Below are positions 63,388-64,000 of a DNA stretch of 64,000 nucleotides, in pieces (positions within the stretch are counted from its first letter, which is position 1; each line of letters begins with the position of its first letter). Both the position numbers and the translations under genes were made by a program. Source of the DNA: QQVM01 sp964544885 (GTDB lineage: Bacteria > Bacteroidota > Bacteroidia > AKYH767-A > 2013-40CM-41-45); assembly GCA_964544885.1 (NCBI GenBank), contig CAZJDX010000003.1, forward strand, positions 124,001-188,000. The letters are read 5' to 3'. Under the pieces are notes generated by a model. The model had not been told where the DNA came from, did not search any database, and saw nothing but the letters and a program-made list of their open reading frames with translations.

Positions 63388-64000
63388 ATGAAGAAGAAAT
63401 CGAAAAAGCAGGAAGTAAAACTAAATTTCAACAGCAGCTGGGAGTATGCTCCGGCGCCGGAAAGCAAGGATCATGTGCGGATTGAACCCCGGTATCAACT
63501 CTTCATCGGCGGTAAGTTCACTGAGCCTTTGTCAGGAAAATATTTTGACACGGTAAATCCGGCCAATGAATCCAAGATCGCAGAGGTGGCGGATGCGAAC
63601 GAGAAGGATGTTGACAGAGCGGTGAACGCTGCCAGGAATGCTTATGAAAAGACCTGGAGCAAACTGCCTGCAAAGGAGCGGGGAAAGTACATATACAGGA
63701 TTGCCAGAGTGATGCAGGAAAGAGCCCGTGAACTTGCCGTCATCGAAAGTCTTGACGGCGGTAAGCCGATACGCGAATCAAGAGATATAGATATTCCCCT
63801 GGCGGCCTCTCATTTTTTCTATTATGCCGGCTGGGCCGATAAGATTGACTATGCGATACCGGGTTCCCGGACGCGTTCGCTGGGTGTTGCCGGACAGATC
63901 ATTCCATGGAATTTTCCCTTGCTCATGGCCGCCTGGAAGATTGCACCTGCACTGGCTGCCGGAAACACGGTAGTTCTCAAACCCGCGGAGACTACTCCGC
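63388..64000 (+). CDS. aldehyde dehydrogenase, 3'-truncated by window edge
   Basis: NAD(P)-dependent aldehyde dehydrogenase; 204 residues are visible before the window ends. A 40-residue Lys-rich N-terminal extension precedes the family start (FIGGKFTEP, FDTVNPANES). The PWNFPLLMAAWKIAPALAAG and VVLKPAETTP cofactor motifs are present. The catalytic Glu and Cys lie beyond the window. Position after deoC suggests that it oxidises acetaldehyde, but specificity cannot be read from this part. Confidence 0.92.
   Translation, partial: MKKKSKKQEVKLNFNSSWEYAPAPESKDHVRIEPRYQLFIGGKFTEPLSGKYFDTVNPANESKIAEVADANEKDVDRAVNAARNAYEKTWSKLPAKERGKYIYRIARVMQERARELAVIESLDGGKPIRESRDIDIPLAASHFFYYAGWADKIDYAIPGSRTRSLGVAGQIIPWNFPLLMAAWKIAPALAAGNTVVLKPAETTP

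Noticed and set aside
1..64000. tRNA, rRNA, CRISPR arrays, prophage or a classical riboswitch
   Set aside because: Reading the intergenic regions showed no cloverleaf with CCA-type ends, no regular spacer-repeat pattern, no phage genes and no recognisable aptamer core.

Overview
The window is chromosomal DNA of a member of the Bacteroidota, probably an aerobic, carotenoid-pigmented relative of the Flavobacteriia, Chitinophagia or Sphingobacteriia. Several things point there. SprA, the outer-membrane translocon of the type IX secretion system (T9SS), is present. Four proteins end in a T9SS type A sorting domain. There are SusC-type TonB and DUF5689 proteins, DUF4296, DUF6029 and Omp28 families, and promoters of the form TTG-N18-20-TAnnTTTG. 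Shine-Dalgarno sequences are largely absent. I see no rRNA, tRNA, CRISPR array, prophage or intact insertion sequence. Genes are dense and switch strand often.

Layout. 1-11.7 kb: the end of an alpha/beta hydrolase; a TonB receptor and DUF5689 lipoprotein diverging from a secreted endonuclease/phosphatase-fold enzyme; a deoxyhypusine-synthase homologue; a DUF4350-like lipoprotein; and two divergent T9SS cargo genes. 11.8-17.3 kb: a complete carotenoid operon led by a MerR/B12-binding regulator, then crtI, crtB, idi, an SRPBCC gene, crtZ and a two-domain lycopene cyclase. 17.5-30.8 kb: housekeeping genes (sucAB, thpR, a NifU-type Fe-S protein, nadB, a LuxE-like acyltransferase, tyrS, an epimerase, and a glycosyltransferase/dihydroorotase/DUF4296 operon). 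30.8-31.5 kb: a non-coding island with many nested inverted repeats and a 189-bp element bounded by 26-bp imperfect terminal inverted repeats. 31.5-39.6 kb: DinB protein, acs, an RRM protein, an outer-membrane protein, ruvB, queG, and an acetyltransferase/nitrilase fusion. 40-58 kb: a 1332-residue adhesin-like T9SS cargo protein, then ubiX, vanZ, gcvH, sprA and ruvA on the minus strand, a further T9SS cargo gene on the plus strand, and the malic enzyme. 58.3-64 kb: TlpA/DUF6029/Omp28/porin-like envelope genes, deoC and the start of an aldehyde dehydrogenase.

How the genes fit together. The carotenoid operon appears able to go from IPP/DMAPP isomerisation through phytoene, lycopene and beta-carotene to zeaxanthin. 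It would be controlled by a regulator that keeps the residues used by CarH-type adenosylcobalamin photoreceptors. The T9SS cargo proteins would leave the cell through SprA-containing machinery. The TonB/DUF5689/nuclease group looks like a scavenging system for nucleic acid or phosphoester. sucAB, acs, the malic enzyme, deoC and the aldehyde dehydrogenase indicate respiratory metabolism of acetate, malate and deoxynucleosides.

Nothing here is clearly a wholly undescribed system. The points most worth a second look are the light/B12 regulator and its possible operators, the GVGN variant of the tyrosyl-tRNA synthetase HIGH motif, the bacterial deoxyhypusine-synthase homologue, the nuclease/OB-fold/TonB group, the non-coding repeat island at 31 kb, and the terminator-like hairpin in the malic enzyme leader. 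All functions are assigned by reading protein motifs; no database search was run.
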